A stretch of 37,819 bases of DNA. Origin: Desulfobacteraceae bacterium. Lineage in GTDB: Bacteria; Desulfobacterota; Desulfobacteria; Desulfobacterales; Desulfococcaceae. The position numbers and the translations under genes are program-made. Below, piece by piece: positions 1 through 8,950 of the stretch. The stretch covers positions 1 to 37,819 of the forward strand of contig JAABRU010000057.1 of assembly GCA_011390755.1 (NCBI GenBank), written 5' to 3'. Position 1 is the stretch's first letter, and the number at the start of each line of letters is the position of its first letter. The notes under the pieces were generated by a model, which saw only the letters and a program-made list of their open reading frames with translations, had not been told where the DNA came from and searched no databases.

Positions 1-109
1 GCATCCGGACGGCCCGGGCGTAACATTCCTGTGACCGTTTACTTTTTCCGTTAATCTGCAGGGTCTTTGCGGTCTCGTCGTACCATTTCGTGCGGAGTAC
101 CCTGGTCAT
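1..109 (-). CDS. Tyrosine recombinase/integrase, N-terminal fragment (runs off left edge)
   Basis: Only the first 36 codons are inside the window. The frame opens at an ATG (complement 107-109) preceded by a good ribosome site, GGAG, 8-9 bases upstream. The peptide begins MTRVLRTKWYDETAKTL and contains the motif KSKRSQECYARAVRM. This is characteristic of the SAM-like N-terminal core-binding domain of phage/XerD-type integrases, including those that travel with IS91-type transposases. The catalytic domain with its R..H..R..Y residues would lie beyond the left edge and cannot be checked. The gene points away from the rest of the window and abuts an intron, so this edge is probably a mobile-element junction. 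The family assignment rests on a short stretch. Confidence 0.6.
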   Translation of the reverse strand, partial: MTRVLRTKWYDETAKTLQINGKSKRSQECYARAVRM

Positions 110-257
110 AATACATTCTCCTTTTTTAATTGTTGAAAGTTGGAGTGTATTATGGCATAAAATAAAAAGATGATGAAATATAAATGAAATCCCGAAGGAA
201 AACAGGGGGAAGGACTGATTCCTGCCGCCTTAGCGGCTTACCTGAACCCGTCGCTCA

Positions 258-1140
258 TTGCGCCAGGATAAATCCGGAATATTGGGAAGGGCCGAAGGCC
301 CTGAAATCTATTATTATTACCCAGTGGGTGAAAGTCCCACCTGATTAAAGTGTAACCGGCAGATCAGTAGCGAAGTCCGGGGGTAAACCCGGTAACGGGA
401 GTCCGGAGCCGGACGGAGCGGGAATGCAGGCCGTGTCACTGAGCCCCGAAAAGGGTATAATCGAGGACATTGGATAAATCCTGATATAAATCAGGAGGAA
501 AGCCGACGTTACTGAGCGAACGGAAGGCGGCAGACCGCATCACGTTACGGTGAGTGATGAGGTCTCCGCCGGGGTCTGAGAGCAGGGCATGTATTCAGAG
601 GGGTAATCCGGGAACCCGGGAGAGCCGTATGTTTCCCTGCGGATAATATAAGGTGGGAGGAAATCCGGTCGTAAGGCGAAATTCCCGGTGTTCAGGGGAG
701 GCCCCGCCCCTGAGTCCGAGTCTGCAAAGCAGAGACACAAAATGAAAGAGGGGCAAAGCAGGGTATCCGGTGAGGACAGGGAACACCGGACGGACCGGAG
801 AAGAACGTGCGGCAGTCTTAACGGATCACAGTACCGAAGAAAGCGGGGAAGTGATGTCTGAGCGACCCGCCGGAGGGAGGGAGAAGTCAGGCATGACGTT
901 ATTATGAGGGGAAATATGTCCGGAGCACCGATACCGGGAAGCATATCACCGCAACTTCATGATATTGCGGAAAGGGCTTATTCACAACATATAAGCCTGA
1001 CAGACAGCAGAGTCATGCGCCGGTCGGGGTAATGCCTGCCCGGTTTCCGGGGGTGAACCTCCGGAACCGGGGAACCGTATGAGTTAACTGCTCACGTACG
1101 GAGCTGTGGGGAGGGTGTCAGGTAACTGATGCCTTTACCC
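258..1140 (+). mobile_element. Group II intron RNA with deleted maturase ORF
   Basis: The region reads as ribozyme rather than protein. It has the domain I hairpin GTGGGTGAAAGTCCCAC (324-340), many GC-rich paired segments with unpaired A-rich joints (for example 380-520), and a domain V-like hairpin at about 1069-1106 (ACCGTATGAG pairing with CTCACGTACGG). A domain VI-like stem follows and ends near CCTTTAC at about 1136. The 5' boundary is not resolved: a GTGCG-like start may lie near 258-261. In domain V the usual AGC catalytic triad reads AAC and its partner strand GAG, so this is either a class variant or a decayed copy. The intron is about 0.9 kb, against 2-3 kb for ORF-containing introns. 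Confidence 0.75.
904..1032 (+). pseudogene. Remnant of group II intron-encoded reverse transcriptase/maturase (N-terminus only)
   Basis: A 42-codon frame inside intron domain IV starts at ATG 904 and ends at TAA 1030-1032. The stretch GAPIPGSISPQLHDIAERA resembles the extreme N-terminus of bacterial group II maturases, where a Gly/Pro-rich start is followed by a 'KLQ-IAE-A' helix just before the RT0 region. Everything after about residue 25 (RT motifs 1-7, X domain, endonuclease) is gone and the frame runs straight into the domain V side. This looks like an internal deletion that left the RNA ends in place, so the intron could splice or move only with a maturase supplied in trans. Assignment is by motif resemblance over about 20 residues. 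Confidence 0.5.
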
Positions 1141-1333
1141 GGAAAATTTGACAGCGCACTGGGGCTTCGGGATATTTTTGAATCCGGATTCCCCGGTCTT
1201 CCCGCTGGACTTTGTCAATCCGCCCCTCCGGGGGCTGAAATACAGTTCTTCGCTGCACTGCACTTCAGCGTCCTTTGCCCGTTCAGCCTGTACATTTATG
1301 CCAGGAACCGTATAAAACAGAAGGAGAACATCC

Positions 1334-4300
1334 ATGTTCAGTCGGTTTTTTATTGAAAGACCCATATTTGCCAGTGTTATCTCCATTGTCATTATCATCG
1401 CCGGGCTGGTGACACTTTTCACTCTGCCCATTGCCCAGTACCCGGAAATCACACCGCCCACTGTGAAGGTTTCCGCGGTTTATCCGGGGGCCAATGCCAC
1501 GGTCATTGCCGAAAGTCTGGCATCGCCCATTGAGGAAGAAGTCAACGGGGTGGAGGGCATGGTCTATATGTCCGGCACCTGTTCCGCCAACGGAACCTAT
1601 GATCTTACCGTAACTTTTGAAGTGGGAACCGATCTGGATATGGCCCAGGTGCTGGTGCAGAACCGGGTAAGCAGGGCCGAAGCCAAACTGCCCCAGGAAG
1701 TCCGGCAGCAGGGCATCAGTGTTAAAAAGCAGTCCTCCAATATCCTGGCCATGGTGGCCCTTTCCTCCCCGGACGGACGTTATGACGAACTGTACCTGAG
1801 CAATTACGCCCTGTTGCAGCTCCGCAATGAAATGGCCCGCATTAACGGGGTGGGGGATGTCAGTATTTTCGGGGCTTCGGACTACGGTATGCGCATCTGG
1901 CTGGACCCGGAAAAGCTCAAATCCCGCAAACTGACCACCACGGATCTCATCAATGCCGTAAAAGAACAGAACGTGCAGGTGGCTGCCGGGCAGATTGGTC
2001 AGTACCCGGCCCCGGAAGGCCAGAATTTTCAATACACCATCAATACACAGGGGCGATTGGATGAGGTCAGTCAGTTTGAAGATATTATCATCAAAACCGG
2101 TGAAGGCGGCCGCTTTACCCGTGTAAAGGATGTAGCCCGTGTGGAACTGGGGGCCAAAGATTATTTCTCCTTTGCCCGGCTTCGGGGTAAACCCGCAGCC
2201 CTTATGGCCATTTACCAGCTTCCCGGAGCCAATGCCCTGGATGTGATGGACCGGGTGCATTCCGCTATGGAAGAACTGAGCCGGGCTTTTCCCGAAGGTG
2301 TGGAATACAGCATCCCTTTTGATACCACCATATTTGTGCGGGTATCCATCAGAGAAGTCGTCATCACACTCATTGAGGCCATGCTCCTGGTCATCCTCAC
2401 CATCCTTATTTTTCTGCAGGACTGGCGATCCACCATTGTCCCTGCCCTGACCATTCCCGTATCCCTCATCGGCACCTTTGCGGTTATGGGGCTTATGGGA
2501 TTTTCCCTGAATATGATCACCCTTTTCGGTCTGGTGCTGGCCATCGGTATTGTGGTGGATGATGCCATTGTGGTGGTGGAAAACACCATGCGGAATATGG
2601 AAGAATTCGGCATGGATGCCAAATCGGCCGCGATAAAAGCCATGGAAGAAGTGTCCGGGCCGGTGGTGGCCACCACCCTGGTACTGCTGGCGGTGTTTGT
2701 GCCTTCGGCCTTCCTGTCCGGTATTACCGGAGAACTCTACCGGCAGTTTGCCCTGACCATTGCGGTATCCACCGTCTTCAGTTCTGTCAATGCACTGACC
2801 CTAAGCCCGGCCATGTGCGCGATTCTGCTGAAACCGGTTCCGGAGCGGACCAATCTTTTTTCCCGCACCTTTGAAAAGGGCTTCGGCAAACTCAATACCG
2901 TTTATAACCGCACCGTGGGCATGATCCTGCGGCGTTCCGCCATTATGATGATTGTCTTTCTCGGTCTTTCCGCACTCACCCTGCTGGGCTTTCTGCGACT
3001 GCCCACGGGTTTTCTGCCCGATGAGGATCAGGGTTATCTCATGGCCATGGCCCAGCTGCCGGATGCGGCTTCCATGGAACGTACCCTGAAAGTGACCGAA
3101 GAAATGAACGGCATTATTTCCGGAACAGAAGGGGTACAGGATTATGTTGCCATCCCCGGTTTTTCCATCATGGACGGTACCACGGCCTCCAATGCCGTGG
3201 CTTTCTGGATTATCCTCAAACCCTGGGAAGAACGGACCGCGAAAGAACTGAGCGTGCCGGGCATCCGAAACAGACTTATGGCCGGATTTTCCGGGGTGAG
3301 GGATGCCCTGGCCTTTGCCTTTATTCCCCCGCCCATTACGGGGCTGGGTACGGCCGGCGGATTTGAAATGATGGTTCAGGATCGGGGGAATGCGGGGCTG
3401 AACCAGTTGCAGGCCGTTACACAGGAACTGGTGCGGGATGCCGGAGCCCAGACCGGTCTGAGCGGTCTGAACACCACCTTCCGGGCCAATGTTCCCCAGC
3501 TTTTTGCAGAAGTGGATCGGGTCAAAGCCAAAAATACAGGTGTTCCCTTAACCGATATTTTTACAACTCTCCGGGTCAATCTGGGATCTGCCTATATCAA
3601 TGATTTCAGCAAATTCGGAAAAACCTACCAGGTCAAGGTTCAGGCAGAACCGCAGTTCCGGGCAGATATCGAAGATATCCGCAAACTGGAAGTACGGGAT
3701 CAGCAGGGCAATATGCTTCCCCTTGCCACTCTGATGAGTGTGAAGGAAAGTATCGGGCCGCAGATCATCCGCCGTTATAATACCTACCCGGCAGCGTCCC
3801 TCAAAGGCTCTCCCGCGCCGGGATACAGTTCGGGGGATGCACTGACACTGATGGAAAATGCGGCCACTGCCAAACTCCCGGCTTCCATGGGCTTTGAATG
3901 GACAGGCATTTCTTTTGAGGAAAAAGCAGCGGGAAATGAGGCGGTTTATATCTTCATCCTCTCCGTACTCCTGGTATTCCTTGTCCTCTGCGCGCAGTAT
4001 GAAAGCTGGTCCGTCCCCATAGCCGTAATCATGGTGGTGCCCCCTGCCCTGCTGGGAACCGTTGCTGCCCTGTTTTTTGCCGGTATGGATATCAATGTCT
4101 ATACCCAGATCGGTATTGTGCTTCTGGTGGCCCTGGCCAGCAAAAATGCCATCCTTATCGTGGAATTTGCCAAAGAGGGAAGGGAATCCGGCAAAGGCAT
4201 TGCAGAAGCCGCACTGGAATCGGCAAAACTCCGTTTCCGACCTATCCTCATGACCTCACTTTCCTTTGTACTCGGTGTTTTTCCCCTGGTCACAGCCACG

Positions 4301-4492
4301 GGCGCCGGTGCAGGCAGCCGCCGTTCTGTGGGAATGGCCGTATTCGGCGGCATGATCGCAGCCACCCTTATGTCTGTTCTTCTTGTCCCGCTTTTTTATA
4401 CCCTTGTGCAGGGAATCAGTGAAAGGCCGGGGAAAATGAAAGCGGCAGATAAATCGCCAATACCTGCAGTGAAGCTTTCCGGGGATATGTAA
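1334..4492 (+). CDS. Efflux RND transporter permease (HAE1/AcrB family)
   Basis: A 1052-residue inner-membrane proton/drug antiporter, the full length expected for AcrB/MexB homologues. The N-terminus (FFIERPIFASVISIVI) is the first transmembrane helix, followed by the large periplasmic porter domain. TM4 carries the proton-relay pair D409-D410 in GIVVDDAIVVVEN, and TM10 carries the partner lysine K937 in ALASKNAILIVEF. A second porter domain and helices TM7-12 complete the repeat. The start is supported by AAGGAGA 8 bases upstream. The adaptor (AcrA) and TolC genes that normally sit next to it are absent: upstream is an intron, downstream a repeat. It may be expressed alone or pair with subunits elsewhere. 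Substrates cannot be told from sequence. Confidence 0.95.
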   Translation: MFSRFFIERPIFASVISIVIIIAGLVTLFTLPIAQYPEITPPTVKVSAVYPGANATVIAESLASPIEEEVNGVEGMVYMSGTCSANGTYDLTVTFEVGTDLDMAQVLVQNRVSRAEAKLPQEVRQQGISVKKQSSNILAMVALSSPDGRYDELYLSNYALLQLRNEMARINGVGDVSIFGASDYGMRIWLDPEKLKSRKLTTTDLINAVKEQNVQVAAGQIGQYPAPEGQNFQYTINTQGRLDEVSQFEDIIIKTGEGGRFTRVKDVARVELGAKDYFSFARLRGKPAALMAIYQLPGANALDVMDRVHSAMEELSRAFPEGVEYSIPFDTTIFVRVSIREVVITLIEAMLLVILTILIFLQDWRSTIVPALTIPVSLIGTFAVMGLMGFSLNMITLFGLVLAIGIVVDDAIVVVENTMRNMEEFGMDAKSAAIKAMEEVSGPVVATTLVLLAVFVPSAFLSGITGELYRQFALTIAVSTVFSSVNALTLSPAMCAILLKPVPERTNLFSRTFEKGFGKLNTVYNRTVGMILRRSAIMMIVFLGLSALTLLGFLRLPTGFLPDEDQGYLMAMAQLPDAASMERTLKVTEEMNGIISGTEGVQDYVAIPGFSIMDGTTASNAVAFWIILKPWEERTAKELSVPGIRNRLMAGFSGVRDALAFAFIPPPITGLGTAGGFEMMVQDRGNAGLNQLQAVTQELVRDAGAQTGLSGLNTTFRANVPQLFAEVDRVKAKNTGVPLTDIFTTLRVNLGSAYINDFSKFGKTYQVKVQAEPQFRADIEDIRKLEVRDQQGNMLPLATLMSVKESIGPQIIRRYNTYPAASLKGSPAPGYSSGDALTLMENAATAKLPASMGFEWTGISFEEKAAGNEAVYIFILSVLLVFLVLCAQYESWSVPIAVIMVVPPALLGTVAALFFAGMDINVYTQIGIVLLVALASKNAILIVEFAKEGRESGKGIAEAALESAKLRFRPILMTSLSFVLGVFPLVTATGAGAGSRRSVGMAVFGGMIAATLMSVLLVPLFYTLVQGISERPGKMKAADKSPIPAVKLSGDM

Positions 4493-4917
4493 GGGATTTG
4501 GAAAAAATTATGTTTCCCCCGGATACGGTTTTACGACTGTTCCGGAGTGTAAGAAACTGTATTTTTGCACCGCCGCATCTCCCGGCTGCCCCATGCAGAA
4601 ATACAGTTTCCGCATTCCTCCGGAAACTTTTCGCTCTACTGAGGGTATCAAAATCTGATTTTCGGACTTTTTACGGGGCAGTTAAAATTAACTGACTGAA
4701 TTCGTTAATTTTCAACTCGAATTGCCGCTGCAGGGATAAGGCAGGATAAAAAAATCTGAACCATTTCTGTCAGAAAAGCAACAGCGTGTGAACAAAATGG
4801 TGCAGAAAGTCATCCGGCAGATTTCCCGGATTCCGTTTTTTGTGAAACCCTGAAAACCGGATTCCGGTCATTTGTACTGTTTTGGTTACACTCAAAGCAA
4901 TATGCCGGACAGGGAGG
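4493..4917. other. Gene-free spacer between RND gene and gntR
   Basis: 425 bases with no convincing gene. The first part is occupied by the inverted dispersed repeat at 4512-4641. The remainder (4642-4917) is AT-richer and shows only short imperfect palindromes such as the TTAAAATTAACTGACTGAATTCGTTAATTTT neighbourhood near 4682-4712, which could end transcription from either side. No RNA gene or strong promoter was recognised. The RND gene and the gntR gene converge here, so a terminator region is expected. Confidence 0.5.
4512..4641. repeat. Dispersed repeat, inverted pair of about 55-bp arms
   Basis: Bases 4512-4570 (from GTTTCCCCCGGATACGG to CTGTATTTTTGC) are nearly identical to the reverse complement of 12380-12438. 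Bases 4594-4641 (GCAGAAATACAGTTTCCGC onward to TTTTCGCTCTACTGA) match the same element in direct orientation. The two arms face each other across a short GC-rich centre, giving a MITE- or REP-like palindrome with no coding capacity. Its position at the 3' end of a gene suggests it may act as a transcription-stopping hairpin. Confidence 0.6.
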
Positions 4918-5637
4918 TCATATCTTCAGACTTATCTTGTTCAGTCTGGTAAAGAACCCGATGACAAAATCAATATGTTTTTTCATGGCCGCATAGGCTT
5001 TTTCGGGGTTTTTGCTTTTCACGGCAGCGGCGATTTCGTTGTGCTGACTGATAATTTTTTCCACATTTTCAGGTTCTTTATACAGATGGCTGAGATTTTC
5101 CCGGATACCGATGAACAGATAATCGAAAAAATTTTTCATCAGGTATATCTGCAGGGGATTTTTGGTGGCATAGGAAAGGGCCATGTGAAAGGACACATCG
5201 GCCTCGTTGCCCAGCTCTCCGTTTCGGACGGCATTTTCCATATCCCTCAGGCTTTTTTCAATAAATTCCAGATCTTTTGCATCTGCCCGTTTTGCCGCCA
5301 TGGCAGCGGCATTGCACTCCATTCCCATGCGCACCTCCAGCAGATCCGTCAGGGTGGCATCCTGACTTTCCATGGCCATGGCCAGAGGGCCTTTATCCAT
5401 ACTTTCCGGATTCCGGACAAAGGTACCCAGCCCCTGTTTCTGTTCCAGAAATCCCATCATCACAAGTTTCCGGATGGCATCCCGCACCGAGGTTCGGCTG
5501 ACACTCAGCACTTCGGACAGTTCCCGTTCGGACATAATCTGCTCGCCTGCTTTCAGTTCGCCCCGGAAAATCAGTTCCCGGAGCTGTTCAAAAACCTGAT
5601 CGGAAATACGTTTGGGTTTGATGGGTTTGAGCTGCAT
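4918..5637 (-). CDS. FadR/LldR-type GntR transcriptional regulator
   Basis: A 239-residue regulator. Residues about 11-75 form the GntR winged helix-turn-helix, with SERELSEVLSVSRTSVRDAI as the recognition segment. Residues about 85-225 are an FCD ligand domain with the expected metal-binding Asp/His set (DVSFH, QHNEI, MKKHID). The start is supported by GGAAAGG upstream. It is the last gene of the minus-strand glcD-glcF-gntR order, 342 bases after glcF. FadR-family regulators bind TGGT-N3-ACCA, and two perfect copies lie at 8845-8855 and 8980-8990, beside the promoters of glcD and dctP. It is therefore probably a repressor of both operons, relieved by lactate, glycolate or a related 2-hydroxyacid. 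The ligand is inferred, not shown. Confidence 0.9.
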   Translation of the reverse strand: MQLKPIKPKRISDQVFEQLRELIFRGELKAGEQIMSERELSEVLSVSRTSVRDAIRKLVMMGFLEQKQGLGTFVRNPESMDKGPLAMAMESQDATLTDLLEVRMGMECNAAAMAAKRADAKDLEFIEKSLRDMENAVRNGELGNEADVSFHMALSYATKNPLQIYLMKNFFDYLFIGIRENLSHLYKEPENVEKIISQHNEIAAAVKSKNPEKAYAAMKKHIDFVIGFFTRLNKISLKI

Positions 5638-5702
5638 TTTCCTGTTTTCCTTTCCGATGTACCTTATGGCATTGTGTCCGGATTTTTCATTACAATATTC
5701 TG

Positions 5703-5735
5703 CTGCAAAGACGCAGGTGCCCTGCGTCTTTGCAG
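5703..5735. repeat. Perfect 15-bp hairpin between glcF and gntR
   Basis: Bases 5703-5717 (CTGCAAAGACGCAGG) are the exact reverse complement of 5721-5735, with a 3-base loop. It sits in the 342-base gap after glcF and about 65 bases before the gntR start on the same strand. No T-tract follows on the minus strand, so it is not a classic terminator. It may partly separate gntR expression from glcDF, or be a dispersed palindromic repeat. The rest of the gap (5736-5979) shows nothing I can name. Confidence 0.6.
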
Positions 5736-5979
5736 ATTTTAGGCACTCAGCAAAAAATAACTGCCCCGTTTCATCTGATTAGGGGACGGAATGCACAGTT
5801 TCTGTTTATCCGCAGAATATTTCCGGAGGATTTATTTCTTACCGGGTCCCTTATCCGGTCATGATTTTCACAGCGGTTCGGTAAAAAATCGGTCTGAATA
5901 ATTTCAGCAGATTATAGAATTTGTCAAAATCTAATTATTTCAGAAAATTATGCTTTTATGCCCTGTAAATCAGAAAAAA

Positions 5980-7287
5980 TTACCGAACCATTGTTTTTAA
6001 TGACTCTGCATAAATTTCCACCGGATGCCGGACTGCAATCCGATCCCCCGGCTGTGAGAGCATATCGGAAATCTGCAGCATACAGGCCGGGCAGCCGGTG
6101 GCAACAGCGGAACAGCCGGTGGCGACAATACTGTCCCGTTTCTTCTGACCGATACGGGAAGAAATATCATAATACTGCAGATTAAAACTTCCACCCATAC
6201 CACAGCACCAGTCCGATGCCAACATTTCTTTGAAGCGGTATTTGGGATTGCTGCGGAGCAGGGTCCGGGGTTCAGCAGTCACCCCCAGTGATTTTTTCAG
6301 GTGACAGGGATCATGGTAGGTAATGCATTCCGCCTTGTCCGCAATTTCCGCATCCCCTCTGACACCCAGCACTGAAACCAGGAAGGCATTGATGTCCATT
6401 GTCTTTTCGGCGATTTTTTCCACCTGCCGCATCCCTTCCTCCCCCATTCTGTCCGCCATCACAGGCCAGACCTCTTTGATGGTGGAGGTGCAGGTCGCGC
6501 AGGCCGTAAGCAGATAATCAAAGCGATCCGGTGCAAAGAGTTCCAGATTGTGGCGGAGAAGGGAACCGAAGGTTTTCATGTCCCCGGAGGATACGGCCGG
6601 AATGCCGCAGCAGGCCTGTTTTTCAGGCATGTAAATCCCGACTTCATGATAGCGGAGAACCTCCACCACATCCCGGGCAATATGGGGGAAAATCTTGTCC
6701 AGCAGGCAGCCCACATAAAATGCCGCCCGGATTCCGGATTTACCGGGTTTTGTATCCAGGGAGGGAATGATTCTGTGAAAGGGTTTTTCCGCCAGGAGTT
6801 TGAAATGGCGGTCGCCGATCAGGGGAGACATGATCCGCGCGCAGGAAGTCCCCACGGTATCATTGACCGGTTTGGTAAAAATTTTCTGGAACTTGGCCCC
6901 CCATTCCGTCATCTGGTCAAATACACCTGGATGGGCCAGCATTCCCCGCAGTATCAGTTTTTTGGCAGGCGGAAGCCCCATAAATTCTGTAAGAATCACA
7001 CGAGCCTTCATGAATATCTCCAGTACGCTGACACCGGAGGGACAGTTGGCCGCGCAGGAGCCGCAGAGCAGGCATTTGTTGAGCCGCTCATACACACCCT
7101 GGGGGTCTTTGAACATTTCGTGCATGAGTCCGTCCAGCAGGGCCAGTTTTCCCCGTGCCACATCGGCCTCCCTGCCGGTCTGTTCATACAGGGGACAGAC
7201 AGACTGGCACATGCCGCAGCGCATACAGACCACCAGCTGTTCTTCCAGTTCTTTCATCAGGCGGGTCAGTTCTTTTATCTGCGACAT
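5980..7287 (-). CDS. glcF: Glycolate/D-lactate oxidase iron-sulfur subunit (GlcF-like)
   Basis: A 435-residue electron-transfer subunit. The N-terminus holds two ferredoxin-type 4Fe-4S motifs, CMRCGMCQSVCP (about residues 21-32) and CLLCGSCAANCP (about 72-83). Two cysteine-rich CCG domains follow (ACCGIPAVSSG near the middle; WCCGMGGSF and GCPACMLQ near the end), as in GlcF and the Fe-S partners of D-lactate dehydrogenases. It should pass electrons from the flavin subunit GlcD to the membrane quinone pool. The gene starts 1 base after the glcD stop, with GGAGG inside the glcD end, so the two are translationally coupled. Substrate (glycolate or D-lactate) is not decided by sequence; lactate is favoured by the nearby lutABC. 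Confidence 0.93.
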   Translation of the reverse strand: MSQIKELTRLMKELEEQLVVCMRCGMCQSVCPLYEQTGREADVARGKLALLDGLMHEMFKDPQGVYERLNKCLLCGSCAANCPSGVSVLEIFMKARVILTEFMGLPPAKKLILRGMLAHPGVFDQMTEWGAKFQKIFTKPVNDTVGTSCARIMSPLIGDRHFKLLAEKPFHRIIPSLDTKPGKSGIRAAFYVGCLLDKIFPHIARDVVEVLRYHEVGIYMPEKQACCGIPAVSSGDMKTFGSLLRHNLELFAPDRFDYLLTACATCTSTIKEVWPVMADRMGEEGMRQVEKIAEKTMDINAFLVSVLGVRGDAEIADKAECITYHDPCHLKKSLGVTAEPRTLLRSNPKYRFKEMLASDWCCGMGGSFNLQYYDISSRIGQKKRDSIVATGCSAVATGCPACMLQISDMLSQPGDRIAVRHPVEIYAESLKTMVR

Positions 7288-7288
7288 A

Positions 7289-8686
7289 TCAGCCTCCTAT
7301 CACCTTTCCGGGGTTGAGGATATTGTTGGGATCCAGGGCCGATTTGATGCGCCGGGACCAGGCAATGGTGGCTTTCCCGGTTTCCCTGTGCAGAAAACCG
7401 GATTTGGCAATGCCCGTGCCGTGTTCGCCCGAAAGGGTGCCGCCCATGGACAGGGCCTTGTCGAAAATATCCTCAATGGCCTTTTCCACCCGGTGCCATT
7501 CCTCTTTATTGCGTTTGTCCGTCAGAATTGTCGGGTGCAGGTTGCCGTCACCCGCGTGTCCGAAAGTGCCGATGGTGATATTGTATTTTTTGGCAATGTC
7601 CTGCATGGCCTGCACCATCTCCGGAATTTTGCTGCGGGGTACAGTGGCATCCTCCAGCACCAGGGTGGGTTTGAGTTTTGCCAGCGCGGACAGGGCACTG
7701 CGCCGGGCGGCCCATACCTTGTCCCGTTCTGCATCATCTTTGGCGACTCTTATGGATGCGGCCCCCATTTTTTTGCAGATGTCTTCCACCTTCTGAGCGT
7801 CCTCCTCCACCTGGGCCGGATATCCGTCCACTTCAATGAGCAGCATCGCGGCCGCATCCGTGGGCAGTCCGGCCTTGCTGAAGCTTTCCACCGCTCGTAT
7901 GGTGAAATTGTCCATAAATTCCAGGGTGCATGGGATAATGCGGTTGGCAATAATCGCGGCCACGGTTTCCGATGCCTTGTCCATACGGTCGAATACGGCC
8001 ATCATGGCCTTGCGGTGCGCGGGTGCGGGAATGATTTTCAGGGTGATTTCGTTAAATACCCCCAGCGTTCCTTCGGAGCCGATCATAAGCGATGAAAGAT
8101 TATAGCCGGTGGCGCATTTCACGGTTTTGGATCCGCTTTTCACGATTTCGCCGTTGACATCAAAAAAGTTGACCCCCATGACATAATCGGAGGTCACACC
8201 GTATTTCAGTCCCCGCAGCCCGCCTGCGTTTTCCGCCACATTGCCGCCCAGGGTGGAAACGGCCTGACTGCCGGGATCCGGGGGATAAAACAGCCCTTTG
8301 GCTTCCACCGCGGCCGCAAATTTGGCCGTCACCACGCCCGGCTGCACCACGGCATACATATCGGCCTCATTGATTTCCAGTATCCGGTTCATGGCATTGC
8401 TCAGAATCACCACACCTTTGGTGGACGTGGGAACGGTTCCGCCGCTGAGATTGGTTCCGGCTCCCCGCACGGTCAGGGGCAGGCCGTTGTCATTACAGAG
8501 TTTTATACATCTGCCCAGTTTTTCGCTTTCTGTGGGACGGACCACCAGCGCGGGCATGACCGGTTCCACCACGGCCGCATCATAGGCATAGCAGGCCAGA
8601 TCGGCCTCTTCTGTGAATACATTGTCTTTGCCGAGAATTTCCTGAAATTCCTTTACTACAGTCTGGGACAGGGGGGGATGACTCAT
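7289..8686 (-). CDS. glcD: FAD-linked glycolate/D-lactate oxidase subunit (GlcD-like)
   Basis: A 465-residue FAD oxidase of the PCMH/VAO fold. The FAD-binding part carries PLTVRGAGTNLSGG (about residues 75-88) and a GSEGTLG loop. The C-terminal half has the metal/substrate histidines in FGHAGDGNLHP and the closing GEHGTGI motif. It oxidises a 2-hydroxyacid (D-lactate or glycolate) to the 2-oxoacid and hands electrons to GlcF. I chose the ATG at complement 8684-8686 because it has AAAGGAGA directly upstream and begins at the domain edge. A longer frame to 8899 would translate a low-complexity tract and cross the promoter/operator. It is the first gene of the minus-strand operon, with a C-rich leader of about 160 bases. 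Confidence 0.94.
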   Translation of the reverse strand: MSHPPLSQTVVKEFQEILGKDNVFTEEADLACYAYDAAVVEPVMPALVVRPTESEKLGRCIKLCNDNGLPLTVRGAGTNLSGGTVPTSTKGVVILSNAMNRILEINEADMYAVVQPGVVTAKFAAAVEAKGLFYPPDPGSQAVSTLGGNVAENAGGLRGLKYGVTSDYVMGVNFFDVNGEIVKSGSKTVKCATGYNLSSLMIGSEGTLGVFNEITLKIIPAPAHRKAMMAVFDRMDKASETVAAIIANRIIPCTLEFMDNFTIRAVESFSKAGLPTDAAAMLLIEVDGYPAQVEEDAQKVEDICKKMGAASIRVAKDDAERDKVWAARRSALSALAKLKPTLVLEDATVPRSKIPEMVQAMQDIAKKYNITIGTFGHAGDGNLHPTILTDKRNKEEWHRVEKAIEDIFDKALSMGGTLSGEHGTGIAKSGFLHRETGKATIAWSRRIKSALDPNNILNPGKVIGG

Positions 8687-8703
8687 TTTTTTCTCCTTTA
8701 AAT

Positions 8704-8840
8704 AGGGGGTTGGGGGTTGGGATTGGGGGGGGGATTTGGAGGTTGGGGCCGGAGGTTGGGAGAGAATGATCCTTATCCCTCCCTCCCCCCTGTTCCCTGA
8801 ATCCTGCTCCCAACCCCTGTTCCCTGAATCCCAATTCCTT
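8704..8840. repeat. G-rich / C-rich low-complexity tract in the glcD leader
   Basis: On the plus strand, 8705-8760 contains repeated runs of three to nine G separated by TT or ATT, which fits a G-quadruplex-forming tract. It is followed by C-rich DNA with a perfect 18-bp direct repeat, CCCCTGTTCCCTGAATCC, at 8787-8804 and 8814-8831. It lies between the minus-strand promoter and the glcD start, so the glcD mRNA would carry the C-rich strand while the template strand is G-rich. Microsatellite-like tracts of similar style occur at the right end of the window. Confidence 0.6.
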
Positions 8841-8844
8841 TTAT

Positions 8845-8855
8845 TGGTATGACCA
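8845..8855. promoter_or_regulatory. GntR/FadR-family operator at glcD promoter
   Basis: The perfect palindrome TGGTATGACCA fits the TGGT-N3-ACCA site bound by FadR, LldR, GlcC and PdhR-type regulators. On the minus strand it starts at the last base of the TATAAT box (complement 8855-8860), so a bound repressor would block the glcD transcription start. The likely protein is the GntR regulator at 4918-5637. Confidence 0.75.
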
Positions 8856-8884
8856 TTATACTTTTGACCGGGACGAAGTGTCCG
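8855..8884 (-). promoter_or_regulatory. Sigma-70-type promoter of glcD-glcF(-gntR)
   Basis: On the minus strand, CGGACA (complement 8879-8884) is followed after 18 bases by a perfect TATAAT (complement 8855-8860). The -35 matches four of six consensus bases. The start point would fall inside the operator just downstream, giving a leader of about 160 bases before glcD. Confidence 0.6.
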
Positions 8885-8950
8885 CATATCTTTCCGCATT
8901 GTCTATTCCTTGAATACCATTCATAAAATCAGATTTCAAGCATTTTTTTC

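Noticed and set aside
540..944. 134-codon minus-strand frame and other frames inside 300-1130
   Set aside because: They fall in structured group II intron RNA, lack ribosome sites and show compositional, not protein-like, sequence.
1135..1333. Possible short gene or adaptor (AcrA) remnant before the RND gene
   Set aside because: No frame in this stretch shows membrane-fusion-protein motifs; only weak similarity to a dispersed repeat (GAAATACAGTT) is seen.
5703..5735. Rho-independent terminator of glcDF
   Set aside because: The hairpin is perfect but has no T-tract on the minus strand. It is reported as a hairpin of unknown role instead.
8687..8899. N-terminal extension of GlcD up to 8899
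   Set aside because: It would translate the G/C-rich tract and cross the promoter and operator. The ATG at 8684-8686 has a good ribosome site and begins at the conserved domain.
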